64,000 nt of DNA from Azospirillum oryzae (GCF_900177515.1 NZ_FXAK01000008.1:124001-188000); one strand, 5' to 3'; counted from the stretch's first letter, positions 8,492 through 17,485 are shown. Numbers and translations are program-made. Notes: a model not told the origin generated them from the sequence alone.

Positions 8492-8794
8492 ATGACCGGG
8501 ACCGACACCGCACGCCCGCGGCTCCTGCCGGCCTTGCCGGGGCTGGCCTGCCTGTTCGCGGCCCTGTCCGCCATGGCCCTGCTGTCCGGCTGCAGCAGCC
8601 CGCCTGCCTACCGTGAGTGGACCGCCAGCCCGGACGTGCCGACCGTCGCCTATGACGAATGCACCGAGCAGGTGGACACCACCATGCGCCTGCGCGGCTA
8701 TCCCCAGCGCCCGCTGCCGGAAACGCCGCAGTACGGCTATCGCAAGGAGATGTTCGCGCTGTGCATGCGCCGGAAGGGCTACATGGCGGAGTGA
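8492..8794 (+). CDS. small lipoprotein of unknown function
   Basis: 100 residues. The signal peptide ends in a lipobox LLSGC, giving a lipidated Cys near residue 32. The mature part (about 69 residues) has two cysteines, in YDECTEQ and FALCMRRKGY, suited to one disulphide in the periplasm. No named family is recognised, but the ending C-M-R-x-K-G-Y-M is a theme of small alphaproteobacterial envelope lipoproteins. ATG 8492 is preceded by AAAAGGAG. It converges on the next gene. Confidence 0.75.
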   Translation: MTGTDTARPRLLPALPGLACLFAALSAMALLSGCSSPPAYREWTASPDVPTVAYDECTEQVDTTMRLRGYPQRPLPETPQYGYRKEMFALCMRRKGYMAE

Positions 8795-8812
8795 CGCCCT
8801 GCCGCCCGGCCG

Positions 8813-9253
8813 CTACTTGCCGCCGGCGAAATGCAGGTAGGCCAGGGCGCCGGCCAGCGTGCCGATCAGGATCACCGTCACATAGATGCGCAGCGGCAAG
8901 GCGACCGGCTCGGCGGACTTGCGCTTGCCCTTCGGCTTGCCCGCCGTCGAGGGGGCAGGCTTCGGCGCCGGGCGGATGCGGCCACCCTTGGTGGGGCCGC
9001 ACTTGGTCGGACCCTTGGAAGGGTCGTACAGCTCGATCAGCGTCCAGTTGAACTCCATCCCCTCATAGGCGGAGTCGGCGTTGTAATCGAGCTGGATCAG
9101 CCGGAAATAGGCCCGCGGGTTGATGCCGACCATCTGGTCGAAGCGCGCCTTGGCGTGGGCCAGTTCCTCCCCGACCTCCAGCGTCTTCCACCCCTTGCCA
9201 CGCGCCTTCTGGATGGCGAATCGGGTCGGCTGGGGCGGGCGGGGGGACGGCAT
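8813..9253 (-). CDS. hypothetical protein with C-terminal membrane anchor
   Basis: 146 residues, family not recognised. The N-terminal 80 residues form a compact mixed region (GWKTLEVGEELAHAKARFDQ, then AYFRLIQLDY). A Lys/Pro/Gly-rich linker with two Cys-free basic patches and one Cys (about 84-112) leads to a single membrane helix at the very C-terminus (LRIYVTVILIGTLAGALAYL). The arrangement suggests a cytoplasmic domain tethered by a tail anchor. It lies downstream of the GH1 gene on the same strand, 21 bases after it in the opposite direction of reading order, so it may be the second gene of that transcript. Confidence 0.7.
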   Translation of the reverse strand: MPSPRPPQPTRFAIQKARGKGWKTLEVGEELAHAKARFDQMVGINPRAYFRLIQLDYNADSAYEGMEFNWTLIELYDPSKGPTKCGPTKGGRIRPAPKPAPSTAGKPKGKRKSAEPVALPLRIYVTVILIGTLAGALAYLHFAGGK

Positions 9254-9274
9254 GGCCGCAGTCTACCGCCGCCC

Positions 9275-10732
9275 TCAGGCCAACGGAACGGCGTTGTTGC
9301 GGATGACCGACGCATACCAGTCGTAGCTGGCCTTGGGGGTGCGGGCCATCGTCTTGCGGTCGACCTGGACCAGACCGAAATGGCGGCGGTAGCCCTCCGA
9401 CCATTCGAAATTGTCCAGCAGCGTCCAGGCCATATAGCCCTTGAGGTTGCAGCCCTCGTCGATCGACTTGCCGGCGGCCAGCAGATGGTCGCGCAGATAG
9501 ACGATGCGGTCGCGATCCTCGACACGGCCGCTCGGGCCGATGCTGTCGGGGTAGTCGGCGCCGTTCTCCGTCACATAGACCGGCGGGTTGCCGTAGTTTT
9601 CCTGCAGTTCGGCCAGGATCTCGCTCAGCCCGTCCGGCTCCACCGGCCAGTCCATGCCGGTCTTGCGCGTGCCCTCCGGCGCCGAGCCGTAGCCGGTGCC
9701 GAACAGCCCCTGCGGATCGGGCTGCTGGTGCATGCGGCTGTAGTAGTTGACGCCGAGGAATTCGACCGGCTGGTTGATGCGCGCCAGATCGTCGGGCCGG
9801 GCGATGCGGGCGAACTCCGCCTCCAGCAGGTCGGGGAAGCGGCCCTTGAACAGCGGGTCGAGGCAGGAGCGGTTCCACACGGCATCCCACATCAGCGACG
9901 CCGGGTAGTTCGAGTCGAGCCCGCCGACCGGCCAGGACGGCTGCAGCGACAGCACGGTGCCGAGCTGCCAATTCCTGCCGCCCGCCTTGCGCAGGGCCGC
10001 CAGCGCGGTGCCCTGGGCGAGATTCTGGTGGTGGATCGCCTTCAGGCAATTCTCGCGGCCGGTCAGGCCGGGCGCATGGCCGCCGGTGCCGTGGCCGAAG
10101 ATGGCGACCACCGACGGCTCGTTCAGCATCACCCAGTGCTTGGCGCGGTCGCCGAGGCGGGCGGTCACCGCCAGCGCATAGTCGGTGAACCAGCCGGCGA
10201 TGTCGCGGTTGGTCCAGCCGCCGCGGTCCTGCAGGGCCTGCGGCAGGTCCCAGTGGAACAGGCAAGGCCAGGGCTGGATGCCCTTCGCCAGCAGCGTGTC
10301 GGTCAGCCGGTCGTAGAAGTCCAGCCCCTTGGCATTCACCGCGCCGGTGCCCTGCGGCATCACCCGCGGCCAGGCGATGGAGAAGCGGTAGGCCTTCATC
10401 CCGGCCCGCGCCATCAGGTCCACATCCTCGGCATAGCGGTGGTAATGGTCGCAGGCCACGTCGCCGGTGTCGCCGTTGGCGATCCGCCCGTAGGAATGGC
10501 TGTAGGTGTCCCAGACGCTGGGGCCGCGCCCATCCTCGGCGACGGCGCCTTCGATCTGGTAGCTGGAGGTGGAGACGCCCCAGAGGAAATCGTTGGGGAA
10601 GGACATCGAGGGCGCGGCGGTTCCGGGAGCCGCCTGCACGGACTTGCGGCTCAGCGCCGCGAAGGCGCCGGTGCCGGCCGCGGCGACCGCGGTCGCCTTC
10701 AGGGCCGTCTTCAGGAAAGTCCGCCGCCGCAT
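9275..10732 (-). CDS. Tat-exported GH1 beta-glucosidase
   Basis: 485 residues. The N-terminus has a twin-arginine signal (RRRTFLK, then an Ala/Gly-rich core and a QAA cleavage region), followed by a full GH1 barrel: FLWGVSTSSYQIEGA, acid/base Glu in LNEPSVV near 205, nucleophile Glu in VTENG near 387, and C-terminal AWTLLDNFEWSEGY. GH1 retaining glycosidases hydrolyse beta-glucosides and related sugars. The Tat signal predicts periplasmic action on a folded enzyme, which is unusual for bacterial GH1. The start at 10732 is set by the signal and a GGAG site; an ATG nine bases upstream is possible. A second, leaderless GH1 lies at 36.3 kb. Confidence 0.92.
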   Translation of the reverse strand: MRRRTFLKTALKATAVAAAGTGAFAALSRKSVQAAPGTAAPSMSFPNDFLWGVSTSSYQIEGAVAEDGRGPSVWDTYSHSYGRIANGDTGDVACDHYHRYAEDVDLMARAGMKAYRFSIAWPRVMPQGTGAVNAKGLDFYDRLTDTLLAKGIQPWPCLFHWDLPQALQDRGGWTNRDIAGWFTDYALAVTARLGDRAKHWVMLNEPSVVAIFGHGTGGHAPGLTGRENCLKAIHHQNLAQGTALAALRKAGGRNWQLGTVLSLQPSWPVGGLDSNYPASLMWDAVWNRSCLDPLFKGRFPDLLEAEFARIARPDDLARINQPVEFLGVNYYSRMHQQPDPQGLFGTGYGSAPEGTRKTGMDWPVEPDGLSEILAELQENYGNPPVYVTENGADYPDSIGPSGRVEDRDRIVYLRDHLLAAGKSIDEGCNLKGYMAWTLLDNFEWSEGYRRHFGLVQVDRKTMARTPKASYDWYASVIRNNAVPLA

Positions 10733-10877
10733 CGCCTGCATCTCCACTCTTCCGCAGATTTCGACGCCGCACTCTATGCGGTCCGGCGGAGTTGGCAACC
10801 GGGGGATTACCCGGAACGCCGATTCCACTGGACGCGTCGCCATAGGCGCGGGCCGGATGCTGGGATATAGTGAGCCC

Positions 10878-11072
10878 ATGCAGACTCTTTTCCCCATCCT
10901 GATGGTCATGGCGATGCTGGCGGTGGTCGGCTCGCTGTTCGTCGGCCTCTTCTTCATGGCCCGCGGCGGCCGGGGCGACCCACGCCGCTCCAACAGGGCG
11001 ATGCGGCTGCGCGTGATGCTGCAGGGTGCGGCGTTGGTGCTGTTCGTCCTCGCCATCCTGACCCAAGGCTGA
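10878..11072 (+). CDS. twin transmembrane small protein
   Basis: 64 residues with two membrane helices (about 5-27 and 46-62) joined by a basic, Arg/Gly-rich loop (ARGGRGDPRRSNRAMRLR). This matches the small 'twin transmembrane protein' family found in alphaproteobacteria, often next to the cobalamin adenosyltransferase gene, as here (nine-base gap). Function is unknown; the basic loop should face the cytoplasm. Confidence 0.75.
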   Translation: MQTLFPILMVMAMLAVVGSLFVGLFFMARGGRGDPRRSNRAMRLRVMLQGAALVLFVLAILTQG

Positions 11073-11081
11073 CGGTTCCCC

Positions 11082-11651
11082 ATGGTGAAGCTGACCAAGA
11101 TCTACACGCGCGGCGGCGACGCCGGCGAAACCTCGCTGGGCGACGGCAGCCGGGTGCCGAAGCATGACCGCCGCGTCGCCGCCTATGGCACGGTGGACGA
11201 GGCGAACGCCGTCATCGGCATGGCGCGCCTGCACACCACCGGCCTGACCGACGCCGACGCCATGCTGGGCCGCATCCAGAACGACCTGTTCGACCTGGGC
11301 GCCGACCTCTGCACGCCGGAGGAGGAGGAGCCGAAATACCCGCCGTTGCGCATCGTCCAGGCGCAGGTCGACCGGCTGGAGGCGGAGATCGACGCGATGA
11401 ACGCCGAACTGGCGCCGCTGACCTCCTTCATCCTGCCCGGCGGCTCTCCGGCGGCGGCGCATCTGCATCTGGCGCGTACCGTCGTGCGCCGCGCCGAACG
11501 GCTGATGACCGATCTGGCGCGGCACGAGCCGGTGACGCCGGCGGCGTTGAAATACGTCAACCGGCTGTCCGACCATCTGTTCGTGCTGAGCCGGGTGGTG
11601 AACCGCAACGGGGCGGACGACGTGCTGTGGGTGCCCGGCGCCAACCGCTGA
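11082..11651 (+). CDS. PduO-type cob(I)yrinic acid a,c-diamide adenosyltransferase
   Basis: 189 residues. The N-terminal ATP site reads YTRGGDAGETSL with LGDGSRVPKHD following, and the core contains the AYGTVDEANAVIG, FILPGGS and VRRAERL motifs of PduO-type enzymes. These trimeric enzymes transfer adenosyl from ATP to cob(I)alamin to make coenzyme B12. Length matches family. It follows the twin-membrane-span gene in a likely two-gene unit and lies upstream of the separately promoted etf genes. Confidence 0.94.
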   Translation: MVKLTKIYTRGGDAGETSLGDGSRVPKHDRRVAAYGTVDEANAVIGMARLHTTGLTDADAMLGRIQNDLFDLGADLCTPEEEEPKYPPLRIVQAQVDRLEAEIDAMNAELAPLTSFILPGGSPAAAHLHLARTVVRRAERLMTDLARHEPVTPAALKYVNRLSDHLFVLSRVVNRNGADDVLWVPGANR

Positions 11652-11725
11652 GCCGTTCCGGCGCCCACCTCCGGGCCGCGACAATCGGGCCAGCACACAA
11701 CGCCGTCCGCGCATCGGGCGCGTCA

Positions 11726-11754
11726 TTGACAGTGGTAATGCCAGATCCTATGGT
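11726..11754 (+). promoter_or_regulatory. sigma-70-type promoter for etfBA
   Basis: TTGACA at 11726-11731 and TATGGT at 11749-11754 with a 17-base spacer lie 71 bases before the etfB start. The -35 matches consensus fully and the -10 matches four of six bases. Confidence 0.55.
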
Positions 11755-11824
11755 CCGTTCGCAACCACAGCAATTTTCGCGGTGTTCGCCGTAACAGGCG
11801 CGCGCTCAGCAGCCAGGGTGAGTT

Positions 11825-12574
11825 ATGAAAGTCCTCGTCCCCGTTAAGCGAGTGGTCGACTACAACGTGAAGATCCGCGTCAAGGCGGATGGCAGCGGCG
11901 TCGAGACCGCCAACGTGAAGATGAGCATGAACCCCTTCGACGAGATCGCCGTCGAAGAGGCGGTGCGTCTGAAGGAGGCCGGCACGGCGACTGAGATCGT
12001 CGTGGTCTCCGTCGGCCCGACCCAGGCCCAGGAGACCCTGCGCACCGCTCTCGCCATGGGTGCCGACCGCGCCATCCTGGTGCAGACCGACGTGACGACC
12101 GAACCGCTGGCCGTCGCCAAGGTGCTGAAGGCTCTGGTGGAGAAGGAGGCCCCCGGCCTCGTCATCCTCGGCAAGCAGGCCATCGACGACGACTGCAACC
12201 AGACCGGCCAGATGCTGGCCGCGCTGCTGGGCTGGGGCCAGGGCACCTTCGCCTCCAAGGTCGTCGCTGCTGACGGCAAGGTCGCGGTGACGCGCGAGAT
12301 CGACGGCGGTCTGGAGACGGTCGAGCTGAAGCTGCCGGCGGTGGTGACGGCTGATTTGCGCCTGAACGAGCCGCGCTATGCCTCGCTGCCCAACATCATG
12401 AAGGCGAAGAAGAAGCCGCTGGAGACCGTCGCCCCGGATGCGCTGGGCGTCGATGTCGCCCCGCGCCTGAAGACGCTGAAGGTCACCGAGCCGCCGAAGC
12501 GTCAGGCCGGCATCAAGGTGCCGGACGTCGCCACGCTGGTCGACAAGCTCAAGAACGATGCGCGCGTGATCTGA
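11825..12574 (+). CDS. etfB: electron transfer flavoprotein beta subunit
   Basis: 249 residues, the standard length. Starts MKVLVPVKRVVDYNVK, with the NPFDEIAVEEAVRLKE segment, the AMP-site stretch LGKQAIDDDCNQTGQM and the recognition-loop region APRYASLPNIMKAKKKPL typical of EtfB. With EtfA it forms an FAD/AMP heterodimer that takes electrons from acyl-CoA and other dehydrogenases and passes them to ETF-ubiquinone oxidoreductase. Preceded by a good promoter and followed after 16 bases by etfA. Confidence 0.97.
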   Translation: MKVLVPVKRVVDYNVKIRVKADGSGVETANVKMSMNPFDEIAVEEAVRLKEAGTATEIVVVSVGPTQAQETLRTALAMGADRAILVQTDVTTEPLAVAKVLKALVEKEAPGLVILGKQAIDDDCNQTGQMLAALLGWGQGTFASKVVAADGKVAVTREIDGGLETVELKLPAVVTADLRLNEPRYASLPNIMKAKKKPLETVAPDALGVDVAPRLKTLKVTEPPKRQAGIKVPDVATLVDKLKNDARVI

Positions 12575-12590
12575 GGGGGATGAACTGACC

Positions 12591-13529
12591 ATGGCCAACA
12601 TTCTCGTCATCGCGGAACACGACGGCGCCTCGCTGAAGCCCGCCACGCTGAACGCCGTCACCGCCGCTTCCAAGGTCGGTGGCGACATCCATGTCCTGGT
12701 CGCCGGCAAGGGGGCGCAGGCCGCCGCCGAGGCCGCCTCCAAGGTCGCCGGCGTCGCCAAGGTGCTGCTGGCCGACGATGCCGCCTACGAGCACCAGCTG
12801 CCGGAAGACGTCGCCCCGCTGGTGGTATCCATCGCCAAGAACGGCTACGGCCATGTCCTGGCCGGCGCCACCTCGGTCGGCAAGAACCTTCTGCCGCGCG
12901 TCGCCGCCTTGCTGGACGTCGCCGCCATCTCCGACATCACCGCCGTGGTGTCGGCCGACACCTTCGAGCGGCCGATCTACGCCGGCAACGCAATCGCCAC
13001 CGTGCAGTCGGCCGACCCGGTGAAGGTCGTCACCGTCCGCACCACCGCCTTCGAGACCGCAGCATCCGAAGGCGGTTCGGCCTCGGTCGAGGCGGTGTCG
13101 GGCGCCGGTGCGGCCGGCCTGTCGAGCTTCGTCTCGGCCGAGCTGACCAAGTCGGAGCGTCCGGAGCTGACCGCCGCCCGCGTGGTGGTGTCGGGTGGCC
13201 GCGGCATGCAGTCGGGCGACAATTTCCCGATGCTGGAGGCCCTGGCCGACAAGCTGGGCGCCGCGGTGGGTGCCTCGCGCGCCGCCGTGGACGCGGGTTT
13301 CGTGCCGAACGATTATCAGGTCGGGCAAACCGGCAAGATCGTGGCGCCGGAGCTGTACATCGCCGTCGGCATCTCGGGTGCGATCCAGCACTTGGCCGGC
13401 ATGAAGGACAGCAAGGTCATCGTCGCGATCAACAAGGATGAGGAAGCGCCCATCTTCCAGGTCGCCGATTACGGCCTCGTCGCGGACCTGTTCAAGGCCG
13501 TGCCGGAGCTGACGGAAAAGCTTGGATAA
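12591..13529 (+). CDS. etfA: electron transfer flavoprotein alpha subunit
   Basis: 312 residues. The C-terminal FAD-binding domain is clear: VVSGGRGMQSGDNF, QVGQTGKIVAPELY, GISGAIQHLAGMKDSK and NKDEEAPIFQVADYGLV. The N-terminal half is the EtfB-like alpha/beta domain. It binds FAD and pairs with EtfB. Sixteen bases downstream of etfB and 95 bases upstream of the 3-hydroxybutyryl-CoA dehydrogenase gene, a grouping common in alphaproteobacteria. Confidence 0.97.
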   Translation: MANILVIAEHDGASLKPATLNAVTAASKVGGDIHVLVAGKGAQAAAEAASKVAGVAKVLLADDAAYEHQLPEDVAPLVVSIAKNGYGHVLAGATSVGKNLLPRVAALLDVAAISDITAVVSADTFERPIYAGNAIATVQSADPVKVVTVRTTAFETAASEGGSASVEAVSGAGAAGLSSFVSAELTKSERPELTAARVVVSGGRGMQSGDNFPMLEALADKLGAAVGASRAAVDAGFVPNDYQVGQTGKIVAPELYIAVGISGAIQHLAGMKDSKVIVAINKDEEAPIFQVADYGLVADLFKAVPELTEKLG

Positions 13530-13556
13530 GGCGCGCTGATCCGGACCGCCGCAACG

Positions 13557-13578
13557 GGCGCCGGCCGAAACCGGCGCC
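13557..13578. other. GC-rich hairpin between etfA and hbd
   Basis: GGCGCCGG and CCGGCGCC flank a six-base loop CCGAAA. There is no U-run after it, so it is more likely an mRNA-stabilising or pausing hairpin than a strong terminator. Confidence 0.45.
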
Positions 13579-13624
13579 TGACGCGGCGGGCCACTTTACC
13601 CACATCCTGCGCGGGACAGCCCCC

Positions 13625-14503
13625 ATGACCACGATCAAGAAGATTGGCATCATCGGCGCCGGCCAGATGGGCAGCGGTATTGCCCAGGTCTGCGCCCAGG
13701 CCGGCTATGATGTCGTCCTGTCCGACATCAGCGACGCGGTCCTGGAAAAGGCGCTCGCCAACATTGGCCGCAACTACGACCGGCAGATCCAGAAGGGCAA
13801 GCTGGAGGAGCAGGCGAAGACCGCCGCGCTGGGCCGGATCACCACCGGCACCGACCTGTCGGTGTTCGGCGAGTCCGATCTGGTGATCGAAGCCGCGACC
13901 GAGAACGAGGCGCTGAAGCGCGACCTGCTGAAGAAGCTGGTCCCGCACCTGAAGCCGGAGGCGCTGATCGCGACGAACACCTCGTCGATCTCGATCACCC
14001 GTCTGGCGGCGGCGACCGACCGTCCGGCCAAGTTCATGGGCATGCACTTCATGAACCCGGTGCCGGTGATGCAGCTGGTCGAGCTGATCCGCGGCATCGC
14101 CACCGACGAGCCGACCTTCAACGCCATCAAGGAACTGACGCTCGCCATCGGCAAGACCGCCGCGGTGGCCGAGGATTTCCCGGCCTTCATCGTCAACCGC
14201 ATCCTGCTGCCGATGATCAACGAAGCGGTCTACACCCTGTATGAGGGCGTCGGCGGCGTCGAGGCCATCGACACCGCGCTGAAGCTGGGCGCCAACCACC
14301 CGATGGGTCCGCTGGAACTGGCCGACTTCATCGGCCTGGACACCTGTCTGGCGGTGATGCAGGTGCTGTACGAAGGGTTGGCCGACAGCAAGTACCGCCC
14401 CTGCCCGCTGCTGGTGAAGTATGTCGAGGCCGGCTGGATCGGCAAGAAGTACGGCCGCGGCTTCTACGACTATTCGCAGACGCCGCCGGTGCCGACGCGC
14501 TGA
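13625..14503 (+). CDS. hbd: 3-hydroxybutyryl-CoA dehydrogenase
   Basis: 292 residues. N-terminal NAD(P) fold IGIIGAGQMGSGIAQVCA; VIEAATENEALKRDL; the catalytic region ATNTSSISITRLAAATDRP and GMHFMNPVPVMQLVELI with the active His; C-terminal helical domain GANHPMGPLELADFIGLD. Family members reversibly oxidise 3-hydroxyacyl-CoA to acetoacetyl-CoA in butyrate, PHB or fatty acid metabolism. Together with etfBA upstream it suggests a short-chain acyl-CoA oxidation or synthesis route. Followed directly by a strong terminator. Confidence 0.95.
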   Translation: MTTIKKIGIIGAGQMGSGIAQVCAQAGYDVVLSDISDAVLEKALANIGRNYDRQIQKGKLEEQAKTAALGRITTGTDLSVFGESDLVIEAATENEALKRDLLKKLVPHLKPEALIATNTSSISITRLAAATDRPAKFMGMHFMNPVPVMQLVELIRGIATDEPTFNAIKELTLAIGKTAAVAEDFPAFIVNRILLPMINEAVYTLYEGVGGVEAIDTALKLGANHPMGPLELADFIGLDTCLAVMQVLYEGLADSKYRPCPLLVKYVEAGWIGKKYGRGFYDYSQTPPVPTR

Positions 14504-14521
14504 GGATCGTTCGCTTGGAAG

Positions 14522-14553
14522 GCCCGCCCCGGGGAACCGGGGCGGGCTTTTTT
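14522..14553 (+). terminator. intrinsic terminator after hbd
   Basis: An 11-bp perfect GC stem (14522-14532 with 14537-14547) closed by a GGAA tetraloop and followed by six T. It starts 18 bases after the hbd stop. Confidence 0.92.
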
Positions 14554-14592
14554 GTTGGGGATGGGTTGGCTTCGATCGCCCCAACAGCACTT

Positions 14593-14698
14593 GCCCCCAC
14601 CCCAACCCTCCCCCGCTGGGCGGGGGAGGGAGCAAGTGCTGATGCGGGAGGGCGGCGGCAGTCCCTCCCCCGCCCAGCGGGGGAGGTTAGGTGGGGGC
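14593..14698. repeat. REP-like paired palindrome 2
   Basis: The left half (14593-14630) and right half (14661-14698) are inverted copies of a CCCACCCCAACCCTCCCCCGC-type unit, each with its own small internal palindrome CCCCCGC-TGG-GCGGGGG or its complement. It lies between the hbd terminator and the convergent gcd gene. Confidence 0.75.
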
Positions 14699-14717
14699 AT
14701 TCGAAGCCGATGCCCCC

Positions 14718-17291
14718 TCACTTCGGCAGCGCATAGGCGATCACCGAATCGCCGCCCTTGGTGCCGAGCGAACCGTGGCCGCCGGCCACCACCAGCACAT
14801 ATTGCCGGCCGTCCTCGCCCTGGTAGGTCATCGGCGTGGCCTGACCGCCGGCCGGAAGGCGGCTTTCCCACAGCTGCTTGCCGTTGGAGACGTCGTAGGC
14901 CCGCACGTAGTAGTCGATGGTGCCGGACAGGAAGGCCACGCCGCCCGCGGTCATGATCGGGCCGCCCAGGTTGGGCACGCCCATGCGGAAGGGCAGCGGG
15001 ATCGGCGAGGCGTCGCGGGTGGTGCCGTTCTTGTGCTTCCAGACGATCTTGCCGGTCGTCAGGTCGGCTCCGGCGACATAGCCCCAGGGCGGCGCCTGAC
15101 AGGGCAGGCCCAGGACCGAGACGAAGGGGGCGAGCTTCACCGCATAGGGCGCGCCGAAATTCTCGTTCAGCGCCGGCAGGCTGAATTGCGGCCGCTCGCC
15201 ACCCTGGACATACAAATCCTTGTCGTTCTGGCGCGGCACCAGCTGCGAGACGAAGGCGAGATAGGCCGGCGTGGTGAAGGCGATCTGGCGCTTGGGATCG
15301 ACCGCGACGCTGCCCCAGTTGAAGACGCCGAAATTGCCGGGATAGACCAGCGAGCCCTGCAAGGAAGGCGGGGTGAAGCGGCCGTCATAGCGCAGGCGCT
15401 TCAGCGCGATGCGGCAGGCCAGCTGGTCGAACATCGTCGCCCCCCACATGTCCGCCCCGGTCAGCGGCGGCGGGTCGTAGGACAGGGCCGAGACCGGCTG
15501 GGTCGGGGCGGTGTGGTCGCCCTCGGCGGCACCCTGCGGCGCCGGCTTCTCGGTCACCGGCAGGATCGGCTGGCCGGTGCGGCGGTCCAGCACGAACAGC
15601 TCGCCCTGCTTGGTCGGCTGCACCAGGGCCGGAACGGTCTGGCCATTGACGGTCAGGTCGATCAGGCTTGGCTGCGACGGCACGTCATAGTCCCACAGAT
15701 CGTGATGCACGGTCTGGAAGACCCAGCGGACCTGCCCCGTCGCCAGATCGAGCGCCACGACGGAGGAGGAGAAGCGCTCCACCTCCGGGCTGCGGTTGCC
15801 GCCGAACTGGTCGGGCGGCTGGTTGCCCAGCGGCACATAGACCATGCCCAGCGCCTCGTCCACGCTGGAGATCGACCAGCTGTTGGGCGAGTTGACGGTG
15901 TAGGTCTGGCCGTCGGGGATCGGCGCGGTCTGGTCCGGCTTGGCCGAATCCCAGTTCCACACCAGATGGCCATCGTTGACGTCGAAGGCGCGGATGACGC
16001 CCGACTGCTCCTTGGTCGACACATTGTCCAGCACCGTGCCGCCGACGATGACGAGGTTGGCGGTCACGACCGGCGGGGAGGTCGAATAATAGGCGCCGGG
16101 CCGGACATTCGGCATGTTGGCCCACAGGTTGATCTGCCCGTCCTGGCCGAAACCGGAGCAGATCGAGCCGTCCTCCGGGTTCAGCGCGACCAGACGGCCA
16201 TCGGCGGTCGGCATGAACAGCTTCGACGCGCAGGTGCCGGCGCCGGCCGGCGTGGTGCCGGTGGCGGGGGCGGCCGGGTTCGGCGGCGTCGGGACCGTAG
16301 GGGCGATGCCGGGAACGTCGGTGCTGGGCGCATCGGTGGTGGCCGGCGCCGTCTGCGGCGTCGCCGGACCGGGCGAGGCTGCGACCGACCGCGAGGCCGC
16401 ATGGTAGGACAGGCCGCGGCAGGTCAGGTGCTGCAGGGCGAGATTGCGCGGGTTGATCTCCAGATCGCGCCGCCAGATCTCCTTGCCCGTGGTCGCGTCC
16501 AGCGCGATGACGAGCTGGTGCGGGGAGCACAGGAACAGGCGGTTGCCGATCTTCAGCGGTGTCACCTCGAAGGTGGTCTCCTTGGGATCGCCGGGCCGGC
16601 CGCGCAGGTCGCCGGTGTGATAGGTCCAGGCGACATCGAGCCTGTCGGCGTTCTCAGGCGTGATGCCGGTCAGCGGCGAATAGCGCTGGCCGTAGCCGGT
16701 GCGGCCATAAGCCTGCCACTCCCCGTCCGGGATGTCCGGGCCGGAGCCGGTGCCCGGAGTGCCCGCCCCATTGTCCGCCGCTGCCGTCTGCTGCCGCGGC
16801 GGAAACGTACCGTCGATGCTGTGCGGGTCGGTGAACCAGGAGACGACGGCGACCAGCAGCACGATCACCAGCGAGGCGGTCAGGGCGAGGCCGGTGCCGC
16901 GGAAGGCGCCGACGGGATAGGCGCCCGGCGCCCGTTCGCCTGCCACCGGTTCGCGCTCGCCAAGGCGGCGGGTGATCCAGGGCAGAATCAGCAGGAAGCC
17001 GACCACCGCGATCACGTCGCCGCGCGCCGACAGCCGCCACCAGTCCAGCCTGGATTCCCATAGCGCCCAGATCAGCGTGCCGATCACCAGCAGCGCGTAG
17101 ATCGACAGCGCCGCCGGCGACCGCTTCACCAGAAGCACGGCGGTGGCCAGGAACAGCACGCCTGCGATGGCATAGTACCAGGAGCCGCCCAGCAGGATCA
17201 GCCACAGTCCGCCGCCCAGCGAGCCGAGCCCCAGTATTGCCAGAAGAATGACCATCGCCCAGAGGGCGACGCTTCGTTTGGAATGTGTCAT
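14718..17291 (-). CDS. gcd: membrane-bound PQQ-dependent glucose dehydrogenase
   Basis: 857 residues. Five membrane helices (about 8-150) lead to a periplasmic eight-bladed PQQ propeller starting near 185 (DGEWQAYGRTGYGQRYSPL). Tryptophan-docking repeats such as ALDATTGKEIWR and AYDVSNGKQLWESRLPAGGQATPMTY are present. Such enzymes oxidise glucose (or quinate/shikimate) in the periplasm and reduce ubiquinone, releasing gluconate that can dissolve mineral phosphate. A 50-residue Pro/Ala/Thr-rich insert (about 302-352) interrupts the propeller after LTCRGLSYHA. Substrate among the glucose/quinate family is not certain. Stand-alone gene. Confidence 0.93.
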   Translation of the reverse strand: MTHSKRSVALWAMVILLAILGLGSLGGGLWLILLGGSWYYAIAGVLFLATAVLLVKRSPAALSIYALLVIGTLIWALWESRLDWWRLSARGDVIAVVGFLLILPWITRRLGEREPVAGERAPGAYPVGAFRGTGLALTASLVIVLLVAVVSWFTDPHSIDGTFPPRQQTAAADNGAGTPGTGSGPDIPDGEWQAYGRTGYGQRYSPLTGITPENADRLDVAWTYHTGDLRGRPGDPKETTFEVTPLKIGNRLFLCSPHQLVIALDATTGKEIWRRDLEINPRNLALQHLTCRGLSYHAASRSVAASPGPATPQTAPATTDAPSTDVPGIAPTVPTPPNPAAPATGTTPAGAGTCASKLFMPTADGRLVALNPEDGSICSGFGQDGQINLWANMPNVRPGAYYSTSPPVVTANLVIVGGTVLDNVSTKEQSGVIRAFDVNDGHLVWNWDSAKPDQTAPIPDGQTYTVNSPNSWSISSVDEALGMVYVPLGNQPPDQFGGNRSPEVERFSSSVVALDLATGQVRWVFQTVHHDLWDYDVPSQPSLIDLTVNGQTVPALVQPTKQGELFVLDRRTGQPILPVTEKPAPQGAAEGDHTAPTQPVSALSYDPPPLTGADMWGATMFDQLACRIALKRLRYDGRFTPPSLQGSLVYPGNFGVFNWGSVAVDPKRQIAFTTPAYLAFVSQLVPRQNDKDLYVQGGERPQFSLPALNENFGAPYAVKLAPFVSVLGLPCQAPPWGYVAGADLTTGKIVWKHKNGTTRDASPIPLPFRMGVPNLGGPIMTAGGVAFLSGTIDYYVRAYDVSNGKQLWESRLPAGGQATPMTYQGEDGRQYVLVVAGGHGSLGTKGGDSVIAYALPK

Positions 17292-17485
17292 GGCACGTCC
17301 TCAGCCAAAGCCCGTTTCCAACCCAACTGACGGACGGGGACTTGGTTGCGGCATTACTGCGGAAGTAGCCGCCATGCACCATGCGACCCTGTCTTCCGGC
17401 AACGCTTCGGAACGGGCAGGGAACGGGCCGGGCACGCCGATTGTTGAACGGCCAACGATCCCTAAACCACGAGACGGAGGCCGCC

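Noticed and set aside
8831..10870. 679-codon frame on the plus strand opposite the GH1 gene
   Set aside because: Antisense shadow; GH1 on the minus strand is complete with both catalytic glutamates.
13557..13578. Terminator after etfA
   Set aside because: A good hairpin but no U-run, so listed only as a hairpin.
14588..14700. CRISPR array in the GC repeat near 14.6 kb
   Set aside because: It is one pair of inverted units, without direct repeats and spacers of constant size.
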